Positions 38,355 through 46,951 of a stretch of DNA of 64,000 nucleotides are shown here, in pieces (position 1 is the stretch's first letter; each line of letters starts with the position of its first letter). Where the stretch lies: positions 186,001-250,000 of the forward strand of contig UQWS01000001.1 of the NCBI GenBank assembly GCA_900544875.1, read 5' to 3'. The translations under genes were made by a program, and so were the position numbers. The stretch comes from an uncultured Collinsella sp. (lineage in GTDB: Bacteria; Actinomycetota; Coriobacteriia; Coriobacteriales; Coriobacteriaceae). The notes below the pieces were generated by a model. The model saw nothing but the letters and a program-made list of their open reading frames with translations. It ran no database searches and was not told the origin of the DNA.

Positions 38355-40169
38355 GGCGTAGGTGAAGGTTGTGACGTCGAACATGCCCTCGGGGCGGATG
38401 CGGAGCGTCGGGATGACCGGCAGGGGCAGGAAGATGATGCCCATGATGGGGTCGAGCGGCAGCTCAATACCCATGGCGCGCGCCTTGACCATAAAGTCGT
38501 CGTGCTGCGCCGCAACGTCTTCGGCAGCGCCCTCGCTCATCAGGCCGCCGAGCGCCAGCGGAATGCGCGCCACGACCTCGCCGTTGCGCACCAGCACGTG
38601 GCCGCCCTGCCCCACGGCCTCAACGGCAGCCATCATATCCGCCGCATTGTCGCCCACCACGCACACGTTGTGCGAGTCGTGGCCGATCGTGGAGGCAATG
38701 GCGCCGCCCGTGATGGTAAAGCCGCGCACCCAACCACGGCCGATATGCTTGCCGACCAAGCCCAGACCCGCGGGGCCGTCGCCGTCGGCGCCCTCGGCCT
38801 GCAGCGACACGCCACGGCCATGGCGCTCAATCAGCATAATGCGGCGCAAGTCCTCGTCAGTCTCAGGACGAACCATACCCGTGATGGCCTTACCCGGCAC
38901 CACGTCAATCACAGCCTCGCCCGGCTTAAAGGCATAGTCGAACACGTCGAGCGATAGCTTCGGCAGTTTAACGGAAGCACGCAGCTCATCGGCAAGGGCC
39001 GCAACCTCGGCCATCTCGGGTGCAATCTCGCCCACAAAGGTGCCGTCCTGCGCCACCAGGGCACCGGCGGCATATACGCGATGCGGAGCCTTAGCAAACG
39101 TCAGGTCATCGAGCAACAGCAGGTCAGCGCGCTTGCCCGGGGCGATTGCGCCGCGGAGCTCGTGCGGGTCGCGACAACCGTGGTCCAGACCAAACGCCTC
39201 GGCCGTAGAAAGGGACGCCATAGAGATGGCAACCACGGGGTCAATACCGGCCTCGATAGCCACGCGGCAGGCGTTGTCGATCATACCGGTCGAAAGCGCA
39301 TCGGAGGGAGCACGGTCGTCAGTCGCAAAACAGCAGCGGCGGGCGCGCGCGGGATTCTCCAGCAGCATCGGGGACAAATTGGCCAGGTCGTGGCTGCACG
39401 TGCCCTCACGCAGCATCACATACATGCCGCGGGATAGCTTGTCGAGCGCCTCCTCGGGAATCGTCGACTCGTGGTCGGCGATAATGCCCGCTGCGGCATA
39501 GGCGTTGAGGTCCTTACCGGCAACGAGCGGCGCATGGCCGTCGACCTGCTTGGACGGCGTCTGGTTGGCAGCATCGATGCGAGCACAGGTCTCGGGGTCG
39601 GCCATAAAGACGCCCGGCAGGTTCATCATTTCGCCCAGGCCAAAGACATCGCCTGGATGCTCGGCAAAAAACTCCTGCATATCGGCGGCGGTAATCACGG
39701 CACCGGCCTGCTCGTCGGGCAGCGCGGGCACGCACGAAGGCATCATGTACTTGATGGAGATGGGCGCGCGGCGGCCATCCTCGATCATAAAGCGCAAGCC
39801 GTCGAGACCGGCAACATTGGCAATCTCGTGGCTGTCGGCAATGGCGGTGGTAGTACCGCGCGTCGCCGCCATGCGCGCATACTCGGCGGGACGGATGTTC
39901 GAAGACTCGATATGCAGATGCCCGTCAATAAAACCGGGAGCGAGATAGCGACCCTGGCAGTCGATGACCTCAGTTGCCTCGTAGGTGCCAGCGGCATCGT
40001 CGCGACCATCGTAGAGCACGCCGACGATCACACCGTCCTTGACGGCAACGCTACCGGGCGCCACACGCTGGCCATACACGTCGACGATCTGCGCATTGGT
40101 AAACAGCGTGTCGACGGGCACGCGGCCCTCGGCGGCCTCGATCACAGTCCTCATGACCTCAACGGACAT
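38349..40169 (-). CDS. ade: Adenine deaminase
   Basis: A 606-aa amidohydrolase of the Ade type: LAPGFIDGHLHIESSNIRP (metal-binding His-x-His near residue 85), AIADSHEIANV, HAPLVAGKDL, CFATDDRAPSD and a C-terminal domain with TGGAIASTIGHDSHNVCVVG and GIELPLDPIMGIIFLPLPVIPTLRI. It deaminates adenine to hypoxanthine with ammonia release, feeding purine salvage or breakdown. The ATG at 40169 follows AAAGGAG. A terminator-like hairpin lies in its leader. The purine-related genes at 59-64 kb are probably functionally linked. Confidence 0.94.
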   Translation of the reverse strand: MSVEVMRTVIEAAEGRVPVDTLFTNAQIVDVYGQRVAPGSVAVKDGVIVGVLYDGRDDAAGTYEATEVIDCQGRYLAPGFIDGHLHIESSNIRPAEYARMAATRGTTTAIADSHEIANVAGLDGLRFMIEDGRRAPISIKYMMPSCVPALPDEQAGAVITAADMQEFFAEHPGDVFGLGEMMNLPGVFMADPETCARIDAANQTPSKQVDGHAPLVAGKDLNAYAAAGIIADHESTIPEEALDKLSRGMYVMLREGTCSHDLANLSPMLLENPARARRCCFATDDRAPSDALSTGMIDNACRVAIEAGIDPVVAISMASLSTAEAFGLDHGCRDPHELRGAIAPGKRADLLLLDDLTFAKAPHRVYAAGALVAQDGTFVGEIAPEMAEVAALADELRASVKLPKLSLDVFDYAFKPGEAVIDVVPGKAITGMVRPETDEDLRRIMLIERHGRGVSLQAEGADGDGPAGLGLVGKHIGRGWVRGFTITGGAIASTIGHDSHNVCVVGDNAADMMAAVEAVGQGGHVLVRNGEVVARIPLALGGLMSEGAAEDVAAQHDDFMVKARAMGIELPLDPIMGIIFLPLPVIPTLRIRPEGMFDVTTFTYAD

Positions 40170-40189
40170 ACATACTCCTTTAACCGTAG

Positions 40190-40242
40190 AAAAAGCTGCG
40201 GAGCGGACAGACCTTCACCGCAGCAAGCCAATAGCCATTGTA
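40190..40242 (-). promoter_or_regulatory. ade promoter region with a terminator-like leader hairpin
   Basis: On the minus strand TACAAT (40237-40242) is a good -10; a -35-like TTGTTG lies 16 bp upstream. Between it and ade, GCTGCGG (40218-40224) pairs with CCGCAGC (40195-40201) and is followed by TTTTT, an intrinsic terminator shape 26 bp before the start codon. It could attenuate ade. No purine riboswitch core was recognised. Confidence 0.4.
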
Positions 40243-40392
40243 TGCCCAAACGATGGGTCAACAATACGCCTCTCCGCTTAACGGCACACGCCGCTCAGCG
40301 CAATGGAGACAGGTTGCTTTGCACCAATGACAAGGAGTGCCCCAAAGTGCCAACAACGGCAGCGCCGATATTTTGGCAACGCCAGCGAGCGG

Positions 40393-40525
40393 GCCGCATT
40401 TGAGGCAAGGTGACGCGAAACGAAAGGGCGCTGACCTTCTGGTCGCGCCCTTGAAGTTGAACGTCAGATTGTCCAAATGCGGCCCGCGCAGCGTCGGCCG
40501 GTCCGCCGTTCGTTAGAACGGCGGA
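40393..40525. repeat. Nested inverted repeats downstream of tyrS, with terminator
   Basis: GCGGGCCGCATTTG at about 40390-40405 is inverted perfectly near 40474-40490. Inside it AAGGGCG/CGCCCTT (40424-40452, TTCT loop) makes a terminator-type stem. Next to the tyrS stop codon CCGCCGTTC-GTTA-GAACGGCGG (40504-40525) is a perfect 9-bp hairpin. Together these probably end tyrS transcription. The rest of the 357-bp gap has no gene. Confidence 0.65.
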
Positions 40526-40526
40526 A

Positions 40527-41738
40527 CTAAATCAACTTGAAGCCCTTGCGCTTGCCCACGGAGAGGGTGTCGCCCAGCTTGAGGGCGCTCGGGTCGATGT
40601 TGTAGCTCTTGGGAGCCACAGCCTTGCCGTTGATCTTGACGCCGCCGCCGTCGATATCGCGACGAGCCTGGCCGGCGCTTGCCGAAAGGCCCAGGTCCTT
40701 GAGCAGGCCGGCGAGGTAAATCTGGCCCTCGTCGTTGACGGTCAGCTCAACGTGCTTCTCGGGGAAGTCGGCAAGCTGGCCCTCCTTGAACACACGGTCG
40801 AACTCGGCCTGGGCCTCGTCGCCGGCGCCGGCGCCGTGGTAGGTATCGCACAGGTCGCGGCCCAGAGCGCGCTTGAGCTCGTAGGGGTCGGCGGAACCGT
40901 CGGCCAGGGCGGCGTCGATCTTGTCGACCTCGGCCGGGGCGAGCGAGCTGGCCAGACGATAGTACTTGCCGATCATCTCGTCGGGGATGGACATGGTCTT
41001 GCCGAACATATCCTTGGGAGCGTCGGTCAGGCCGATGTAGTTGCCGTAGGACTTGGACATCTTGCGCACGCCGTCGGTACCCTCGAGCAGCGGCATGGTG
41101 AGCGCGATCTGCGGTTCCATGCCCATCTTCTCCATGAGCTCACGGCCGGCGAGCAGGTTAAAGAGCTGGTCGGTGCCGCCCATCTCCACATCGGCCTTGA
41201 TCTGCACAGAGTCGAAAGCCTGCATCACGGGATACAGGAACTCATGCAGGGCGATCGGCGTCTGAGACTGGTAGCGCTTGGTAAAGTCGTCGCGCTCAAG
41301 AATGCGGGCAACGGTGAACTTGGAGCACACCTGCAGCAGGCCGGCCAGATCCATCGAAAGGATCCAGTCGCCGTTGTGCACGATGGTGGTCTTCTCGGGG
41401 TCCAGGATCTTCATGGCCTGGCTCACGTAGGTCTCAGCGTTGGCCTCGATCTGCTCCTGCGAAAGCTGCGGACGCGTGGAGTTCTTGCCCGAGGGATCGC
41501 CGATCAGCGCGGTGCCGTTGCCGATGATGAGGGTGACGTTGTGGCCCAGGTCCTGGAACTGGCGCATCTTGCGCAGCGGCACGGCATGGCCCAGGTGCAG
41601 GTCGGGGCTGGTGGGGTCGACGCCGAGCTTGATGTTGAGGGGCTCGCCCTTCTCAAGCTTCTTGCGAAGGTCGGCCTCGGGAACGATCTGCGCGGCGCCC
41701 GAGGTGATGATACGCATTTGCTCGTCAACAGACAGCAT
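40527..41738 (-). CDS. tyrS: Tyrosyl-tRNA synthetase
   Basis: A 403-aa class I synthetase. The HIGH-type motif is HLGH at residues 48-51 (PTSPDLHLGHAVPL), KMSKSYGNYIGL is the KMSKS motif near residue 230, and an RNA-binding S4 domain closes the protein (SASAGQARRDIDGGGVKING). It charges tRNA-Tyr. The ATG at 41738 is chosen for the AAAGGAGG eight bases upstream; the longer frame has none. No T-box leader is visible in the 96 bp to the upstream U32 peptidase gene, so the two may be one transcript. Confidence 0.96.
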   Translation of the reverse strand: MLSVDEQMRIITSGAAQIVPEADLRKKLEKGEPLNIKLGVDPTSPDLHLGHAVPLRKMRQFQDLGHNVTLIIGNGTALIGDPSGKNSTRPQLSQEQIEANAETYVSQAMKILDPEKTTIVHNGDWILSMDLAGLLQVCSKFTVARILERDDFTKRYQSQTPIALHEFLYPVMQAFDSVQIKADVEMGGTDQLFNLLAGRELMEKMGMEPQIALTMPLLEGTDGVRKMSKSYGNYIGLTDAPKDMFGKTMSIPDEMIGKYYRLASSLAPAEVDKIDAALADGSADPYELKRALGRDLCDTYHGAGAGDEAQAEFDRVFKEGQLADFPEKHVELTVNDEGQIYLAGLLKDLGLSASAGQARRDIDGGGVKINGKAVAPKSYNIDPSALKLGDTLSVGKRKGFKLI

Positions 41739-41834
41739 TGGGTATCCTCCTTTTGCTATAGCACCCTCACCGGATACGGCGGTGCTGGAAGTCCATAAAC
41801 TCTCATATGATAACAAACTGACGCGACGCGGCAC

Positions 41835-43793
41835 CTACGACAGGAAAATCCTCGTCCTGCCGCATGCGTCAATGGCAACTGGCAAACGTGTACCGTCACG
41901 CTCGACCAGATAGCGTACCTGCCGACGGCGCAAGCAGTCGCGGCAACGGACCTGTCCCGTCGCATCGGTAGCGCAGACGCCCTCGGCGGTCAGCAGGCAG
42001 TGCTCGCACACCATAAGCTCGGGACGGTCGGCGTCGACCGGACCCCAGACGCCGGGTTCAGCAGCCAGTTCGGCAATACGCTCCGCATCATTGCCGAGCA
42101 ACTCGGCCGGCAAGTACACCCGCCCCGCACCGAGTCCGCGCAGCCAGGTAAGCGTGGCCCGATTCGCGCAGAACACCGGCGCCGCCACGTCAAACGTCAC
42201 GCCCAGCTCGCGAGCGATCACCACCTGTCCCAGGTTGCGGCAGACAACGCGCCCGGCACGCTGCATCAGTGAGCGGGTCCAGTCAGCGTCACACGTGCGG
42301 CACACCTCGTCAAGCACCACAACAGCGTCGGACAAATCGAGTTCTCCGCGCGGGTCGGCATCCATCAGCTGCCAAGCAAAAACCATGCGAGCGGGAACCG
42401 CGCACTCCACCAACTCCGTCGACGCACCGCCATCCACCGTAACGCCCTCAAAGGGCAGCACCTCAACGGCACGCGCAACGGGCGCAATCGCATCCGCCTC
42501 GGCCCGCATGCGCTCCAACACCGCCGCCGTCTGATCCAACACGCCGGCGCTGCGAATCAGGTACACCTCGCAGCCCGTGTCAACCTTACGCTTGCAATGC
42601 ACGACGACGCGCTCCCCCGCCGCGGCATCCACCGGACAGGGCACCTGCGGCCAGCGCTTGGGCACATCGGGACGCGCGTCGGCACCCGGATAGAACCGAA
42701 TCTCGAGCGTGTCACCCGCCGCCACGGCGGCATCGAGCTCAACGGTTACCTCTTCGTGGCCAACGGCCACCAGGCGTCCCACGCGCACACCTTGGTTGAT
42801 CGCACGCTCAAAGCTCATAAGCTCGGCACCCGAACGTCCTCGCAGGTACGCATCGGTAAACCCACGGTTAAACGACCTTCCCAGCTCGCGCTCGAGCTCT
42901 TCCACGGCACCGGGGTCCCACGCGCCGTCGCACAGCATATCGAGTGCCCGGCGCCACACCCGCACCACGTTGAATACGTAATCAGGGTTCTTCATGCGCC
43001 CCTCGATCTTGAGCGACGCCACGCCGGCATCTACAAGCTCGGGCAGATGCGCAATACCCAGATAGTCACGCGGGCACAGCAGGCGATCTCCCTCGACGGC
43101 GACAACGCTCTGTCCAGCCTCGTCCACCAGGTCGTACGCCAAACGGCACGGCTGCGTGCAGTCGCCGCGCATCGCCGAGCGCCCACGCCGCAGGGCCGAG
43201 AACTCGCACGCCCCCGAATAGCCGATGCAAATCGCACCGTGGCAGAATACCTCGATGGGCACGCCCGTGGCACATAGCGCCGCAATCTCGTCGACCGTCA
43301 GCTCGCGTGCCGTCGTCACGCGCTCGACCCCAAGCTCATCGGCGGCAAGCCGCACGGCGCTCTCGCTATGAGCGCCCGCCTGCGTGGACAGGTGAATCTC
43401 GACCCCGGGAATCGCCGCGCGCAGCGCGCAGGCCAACCCGGCATCGGCGACAATCAGAGCATCGGCGCCCAACTCCAGTGCATGAGCTCCCAACGCCACC
43501 GCGTCGGACAACTCATCGTCAAACACGAACACGTTGAGCGTTACGTACACACGCACGCCATGGGCATGCGCCACGGCGCAGCCGCGCGCAAACTCGTCAT
43601 CCGTAAAGCCATGGGCGCTCACACGGGCGTTAAAGCCGCCCAACCCCGCATAGATGGCATCGGCACCCGCGGCGATGGCCGCAAGCATCTGGTTGAGTCC
43701 GCCCGCCGGCGCCAGCAGCTCGGGCAGCGCCGCACCGGCAGCATCCAATCCAGTCTCGTATTGTCCGCTCGGCCCCATCGTCCGAATCGCCAT
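41835..43793 (-). CDS. Peptidase U32 family protein, 652 aa
   Basis: The N-terminal half is the U32 domain: LLAPAGGLNQMLAAIAAGADAIYAG near residue 30, EVFCHGAICIGYSGACEFSA around 190, then RGDCTQPCRLAYDL, whose cysteines probably bind iron-sulfur or metal, and SLKIEGRMKNPDYV. The C-terminal part holds a further domain and CEHCLL/CRDCLRRRQ cysteines. Relatives include collagenase-like proteases and the RNA-modifying RlhA and TrhP; the reaction here cannot be told. The ATG at 43793 follows AAGGAG. It precedes tyrS on the same strand and is divergent from the penicillin-binding protein gene. Confidence 0.9.
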   Translation of the reverse strand: MAIRTMGPSGQYETGLDAAGAALPELLAPAGGLNQMLAAIAAGADAIYAGLGGFNARVSAHGFTDDEFARGCAVAHAHGVRVYVTLNVFVFDDELSDAVALGAHALELGADALIVADAGLACALRAAIPGVEIHLSTQAGAHSESAVRLAADELGVERVTTARELTVDEIAALCATGVPIEVFCHGAICIGYSGACEFSALRRGRSAMRGDCTQPCRLAYDLVDEAGQSVVAVEGDRLLCPRDYLGIAHLPELVDAGVASLKIEGRMKNPDYVFNVVRVWRRALDMLCDGAWDPGAVEELERELGRSFNRGFTDAYLRGRSGAELMSFERAINQGVRVGRLVAVGHEEVTVELDAAVAAGDTLEIRFYPGADARPDVPKRWPQVPCPVDAAAGERVVVHCKRKVDTGCEVYLIRSAGVLDQTAAVLERMRAEADAIAPVARAVEVLPFEGVTVDGGASTELVECAVPARMVFAWQLMDADPRGELDLSDAVVVLDEVCRTCDADWTRSLMQRAGRVVCRNLGQVVIARELGVTFDVAAPVFCANRATLTWLRGLGAGRVYLPAELLGNDAERIAELAAEPGVWGPVDADRPELMVCEHCLLTAEGVCATDATGQVRCRDCLRRRQVRYLVERDGTRLPVAIDACGRTRIFLS

Positions 43794-43955
43794 CGACAAA
43801 CTCCTTACCAAGGTATGCATTCACTCTGAAAAATGCCGTCTTCCAGCATACACGAGGCCTCGCGCGCCCCGTTTGGTTTATCGTGTAATAACTTATGTCC
43901 ATCCTGCCCCGACGGCACATCCACCGTCCGGCACGACATACCTGGAGGTCAATAT

Positions 43956-46193
43956 ATGGGTCCTCGCCAACGACAGGGACGCAGCCGTTCAAAGACGCAT
44001 GCTCTGCCCATAATCCTGCTCTCGTTTTTGGGCTTTTTGCTTATCGCGGGCGTGGCGTTTGGCATCGGCATGGTCGGCAACGTCAACCGCTGGCTGTCCG
44101 ATCTGCCCGACTACACCGACGCCAACGCGTATCTGGTGAGCGAGCCCACCGAGATCGTCGACTGCAACGGCAACAAGATTGCGAGCTTCTACACGCAAAA
44201 CCGCAAGTCCATCACCAAGGACGAGGTCTCCCCCTACGTGCTGCAGGGCACCGTTGACGTCGAGGACGAGCGCTTCTACGAGCACGGCGGTATCGACCTG
44301 TGGGGTATCGCGCGTGCTGCGGTGGCAACCCTCGGCGGCGGGCACGAAGGCGCCTCGACTATCACCCAGCAGCTGGTGCGCAACACCATCCTGCAGGAGG
44401 AGCAGTTCGACTCGACCATCGAGCGTAAGGTGCGCGAGGCCTACATCGCCATCAAGATGGAGGACATGTACTCCAAAGACGAGATCCTCATGATGTACCT
44501 CAACACCATCTACTACGGTCACGGCGCCTACGGCATCGAGGCCGCAGCCGAAACCTATCTGTCCAAGAGCGCCGCCGACCTCACCCTGAGCGAGGCCGCA
44601 CTGCTCATCGGCCTTCCCAACTCGCCCTCGCAGTACGACCCCACGGTCAACCCCGACCTGGCGCTGTCCCGTCGCAACAAGGTCCTTGACAACATGTTGC
44701 GCCTGGGCCACATCACGCAGGAGGAGCACGATGCCGCACAGGCCGAGCCCATCACCCTCAACGTGACCGAGATTTCGGGCAGCGGCGTCGACGTATACTC
44801 GCAGCCCTACTTTGTCGCCTATGTCAAGCAGCTGCTGGAGCAGGAGTTCTCGACCGACGTGCTCTTTAAGGGCGGCCTGACCGTCAAGACCACCATCGAC
44901 CCCACGATGCAGCAGGTGGCAGAGAATGCCGTCCGAGAGCAGCTCGACACGCTCTCGCTCGACGGCCTGGACATGGGCATGGTCGTCGTCGACCCCAAGA
45001 CCGGCTACATCAAGTGCATGGTGGGCGGCTACGACTACAACGCCGACGAGAACCACGTAAACCATGCCACGGCCAAGCGTCCCGTCGGCTCCACCTTTAA
45101 GGCCTTTACGCTGGCAACTGCCATCCAAAACGGCATGAGCCCCAACGTCACCCTCAACTGCAACTCGCCGCTCAAGGCCAAGGGCACCACGACCGAGGTC
45201 CAAAACTACGCCAACCATAGCTATGGCAACATCACGCTTAAGCAGGCGACGGCATACTCCTCCAACACCGGCTACATCCAGGTGGCGGAAGCCGTCGGCA
45301 ACAGCAAGATCATCTCGCTCGTCAAAAAGCTCGGCATCGATCCCGCCAAGGACAACATCGAGGACGTTCCCGTCATGACGCTCGGCACCGGCTCGATCTC
45401 GCCGCTCGAGATGGCCGCCGCCTACGCGACGTTTGCCAACGGCGGCCACTATCGCCAGCCGATCGCCATCACCGAGATTGACTCTCGCACCGGCTCGGTG
45501 CTGTACCAGCACACCGACAATCCCTCACAGGTGCTTACCGAGGGCGAGGCCGCCGCGGTCACCGATGTTCTGTCCGGCGTCATGCAGGGCGGCGGTACGG
45601 GTGCTGCCGGTGCCCTGAGCGTCAACCAGCCCTATGCCGGCAAGACGGGCACCACCGACAACACCACCAACCTGTGGTTCTGCGGCTATACCCCGCAGCT
45701 GGCGTGCGCCCTGTGGACCGGCTATTCCGCGGGCGAGATCCCCATCCAAAAATACGGCACAGACCTGCTGGGCGACAGCACCAACCTGCCTGTCTTTAAG
45801 CGGTTTATGAACACCGTTCTGACCGGTACCGAGCGCGAGGAGTTTGCGACCGGAACGGCTCCCACCTACAAGAACAACAGCGTCTGGAAGTTCTACGGCA
45901 CCAACAACACCAAGAAGACGGAGAACGACGACAAGGACGAGAACGAGGACGAAGAGGAAACTACCACGACGACGACTACCACGACGACCACGACCACCGA
46001 GACCACGGGCGGCGACACCACCGGCGGCACCGGTACGACCGGTGGCTCGACGGGCGGCTCCACTGGTGGTTCGACCGGTGGCTCGACGGGCGGCTCCACT
46101 GGTGGTTCGACCGGCGGCGATGGCGGCACGCCTACGCCTACGCCTACGCCCACTCCCGACCCCTCACCCACGCCTGACGATACGGTCGGCTAG
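43956..46193 (+). CDS. Class A penicillin-binding protein (glycosyltransferase-transpeptidase)
   Basis: A 745-aa bifunctional cell-wall enzyme. A short cytoplasmic tail and one membrane helix (IILLSFLGFLLIAGVAFGIG) precede a GT51 domain with VDVEDERFYEHGGID and EGASTITQQLVRN (catalytic Glu). The transpeptidase follows, with the active-site Ser in RPVGSTFKAF, then SSN and KTGTTDN. The C-terminal 90 residues are low complexity: an acidic/Lys stretch, a Thr run, (GGST)n repeats and TPTPTPTP. The ATG at 43956 follows GGAGG. The tail probably lies in or beyond the peptidoglycan. A strong terminator follows. Confidence 0.94.
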   Translation: MGPRQRQGRSRSKTHALPIILLSFLGFLLIAGVAFGIGMVGNVNRWLSDLPDYTDANAYLVSEPTEIVDCNGNKIASFYTQNRKSITKDEVSPYVLQGTVDVEDERFYEHGGIDLWGIARAAVATLGGGHEGASTITQQLVRNTILQEEQFDSTIERKVREAYIAIKMEDMYSKDEILMMYLNTIYYGHGAYGIEAAAETYLSKSAADLTLSEAALLIGLPNSPSQYDPTVNPDLALSRRNKVLDNMLRLGHITQEEHDAAQAEPITLNVTEISGSGVDVYSQPYFVAYVKQLLEQEFSTDVLFKGGLTVKTTIDPTMQQVAENAVREQLDTLSLDGLDMGMVVVDPKTGYIKCMVGGYDYNADENHVNHATAKRPVGSTFKAFTLATAIQNGMSPNVTLNCNSPLKAKGTTTEVQNYANHSYGNITLKQATAYSSNTGYIQVAEAVGNSKIISLVKKLGIDPAKDNIEDVPVMTLGTGSISPLEMAAAYATFANGGHYRQPIAITEIDSRTGSVLYQHTDNPSQVLTEGEAAAVTDVLSGVMQGGGTGAAGALSVNQPYAGKTGTTDNTTNLWFCGYTPQLACALWTGYSAGEIPIQKYGTDLLGDSTNLPVFKRFMNTVLTGTEREEFATGTAPTYKNNSVWKFYGTNNTKKTENDDKDENEDEEETTTTTTTTTTTTTETTGGDTTGGTGTTGGSTGGSTGGSTGGSTGGSTGGSTGGDGGTPTPTPTPTPDPSPTPDDTVG
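46041..46112 (+). repeat. 36-bp perfect tandem repeat (2 copies) in the penicillin-binding protein tail
   Basis: 46041-46076 and 46077-46112 are identical and encode the GGST-type repeats, with a partial third unit before and after. Such repeats can expand or contract by slippage and change tail length between strains. Confidence 0.9.
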
Positions 46194-46215
46194 AAATCAT
46201 CCGGCCATAAGCAAC

Positions 46216-46254
46216 AAGGCCCCCGAGCAGCCTATTGAACTGCTCGGGGGCCTT
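46216..46254 (+). terminator. Strong intrinsic terminator after the penicillin-binding protein gene
   Basis: A perfect 15-bp stem (AAGGCCCCCGAGCAG with its inverse), loop CCTATTGAA, followed by TT and AT-rich sequence on the plus strand. Confidence 0.9.
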
Positions 46255-46296
46255 TTAGTTTGAAGCGACCTGATGGGCGGTCTTTATACCGGCAGA

Positions 46297-46331
46297 CAAA
46301 AAAGGGGGTACCGACCAACGTCGATACCCCT
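46297..46331 (-). terminator. Intrinsic terminator of argR
   Basis: GGGGTA and TACCCC arms with an inner CGACGTTGGTCG pairing, followed by CTTTTTTG on the minus strand. Confidence 0.75.
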
Positions 46332-46381
46332 TACAAGCCGCTATGTCAGCGCACGCAGTGCCGAGCGCACGACCCGCACGC

Positions 46382-46819
46382 CTACTTGCGAGAATTGCTC
46401 AGCTTATTGATCAGCGCCTCAAGACGCTCGCCGTCCTCGGCCGTCTGGGCAATAACCAAAATCGTATCGTTGCCGGCAAGCGAGCCAAGCACATCGGGCA
46501 GCTCTGCCGCATCAACAGCGGCGGCGATGCCGGAAGCCGTGCCAGGCTGAGCCTTGATCATAACCAGATTATCGGTGCGCAGAACGCCCGTTACGAGCTC
46601 GGAAACCATACGCTGCAGGTGCAGGTCCTCTGCCAGAACATAGATACCCTCAGGGAGCTTACGCAGCCCCATGTCGGCAATATCGCGAGAGACAGTCGCC
46701 TGCGTGCAATCAAAGCCCATAGCACGGAGCTCATCGACCAGCACGCGCTGCGTGCGGACGTCCTTATTGCGCACAATATCTCTAATGGCATCCTGGCGCC
46801 CATTGCGTTTTTTAGCCAT
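46382..46819 (-). CDS. argR: Arginine repressor ArgR
   Basis: A 145-aa regulator with an N-terminal winged helix (MAKKRNGRQDAIRDIVRNKD; QATVSRDIADMGLRKLP holds the Ser-Arg recognition motif) and a C-terminal arginine-binding/oligomerisation domain (GTASGIAAAVDAAELPDVLGSLAGNDTILVIAQ). It normally represses arginine biosynthesis in response to arginine. The ATG at 46819 is preceded by an AGAGAGG site. A perfect dyad lies 34 bp upstream and may mediate autoregulation. No arg genes are adjacent. Confidence 0.94.
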   Translation of the reverse strand: MAKKRNGRQDAIRDIVRNKDVRTQRVLVDELRAMGFDCTQATVSRDIADMGLRKLPEGIYVLAEDLHLQRMVSELVTGVLRTDNLVMIKAQPGTASGIAAAVDAAELPDVLGSLAGNDTILVIAQTAEDGERLEALINKLSNSRK

Positions 46820-46852
46820 ACAAACCCTCTCTCCAAAAGATGGCGGAGACAA

Positions 46853-46875
46853 TCAATCAGTGATTGAATAGTTTA
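46853..46875 (-). promoter_or_regulatory. Dyad and -10-like element upstream of argR
   Basis: TCAATCA-G-TGATTGA (46853-46867) is a perfect dyad, directly downstream of a -10-like TAAACT on the minus strand (46870-46875), where a repressor would block initiation. It is not a clear match to the classical ARG box, and no good -35 is visible. Confidence 0.4.
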
Positions 46876-46951
46876 ACGCTATTTGAAGGCTTTTGTGTAT
46901 AAGAACGCATTTCGAAACAATTCTATGCAAGTTTGTTTCGTAATGAGCCGT

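Noticed and set aside
40170..40526. A purine riboswitch upstream of ade
   Set aside because: The conserved three-way-junction core could not be found; only a simple hairpin with a T run is present.
41739..41834. A T-box leader for tyrS
   Set aside because: The gap is only 96 bp and lacks the conserved T-box antiterminator sequence.
43989..45512. A 507-codon open frame opposite the penicillin-binding protein
   Set aside because: Mirror frame of a gene with clear GT51 and transpeptidase motifs.
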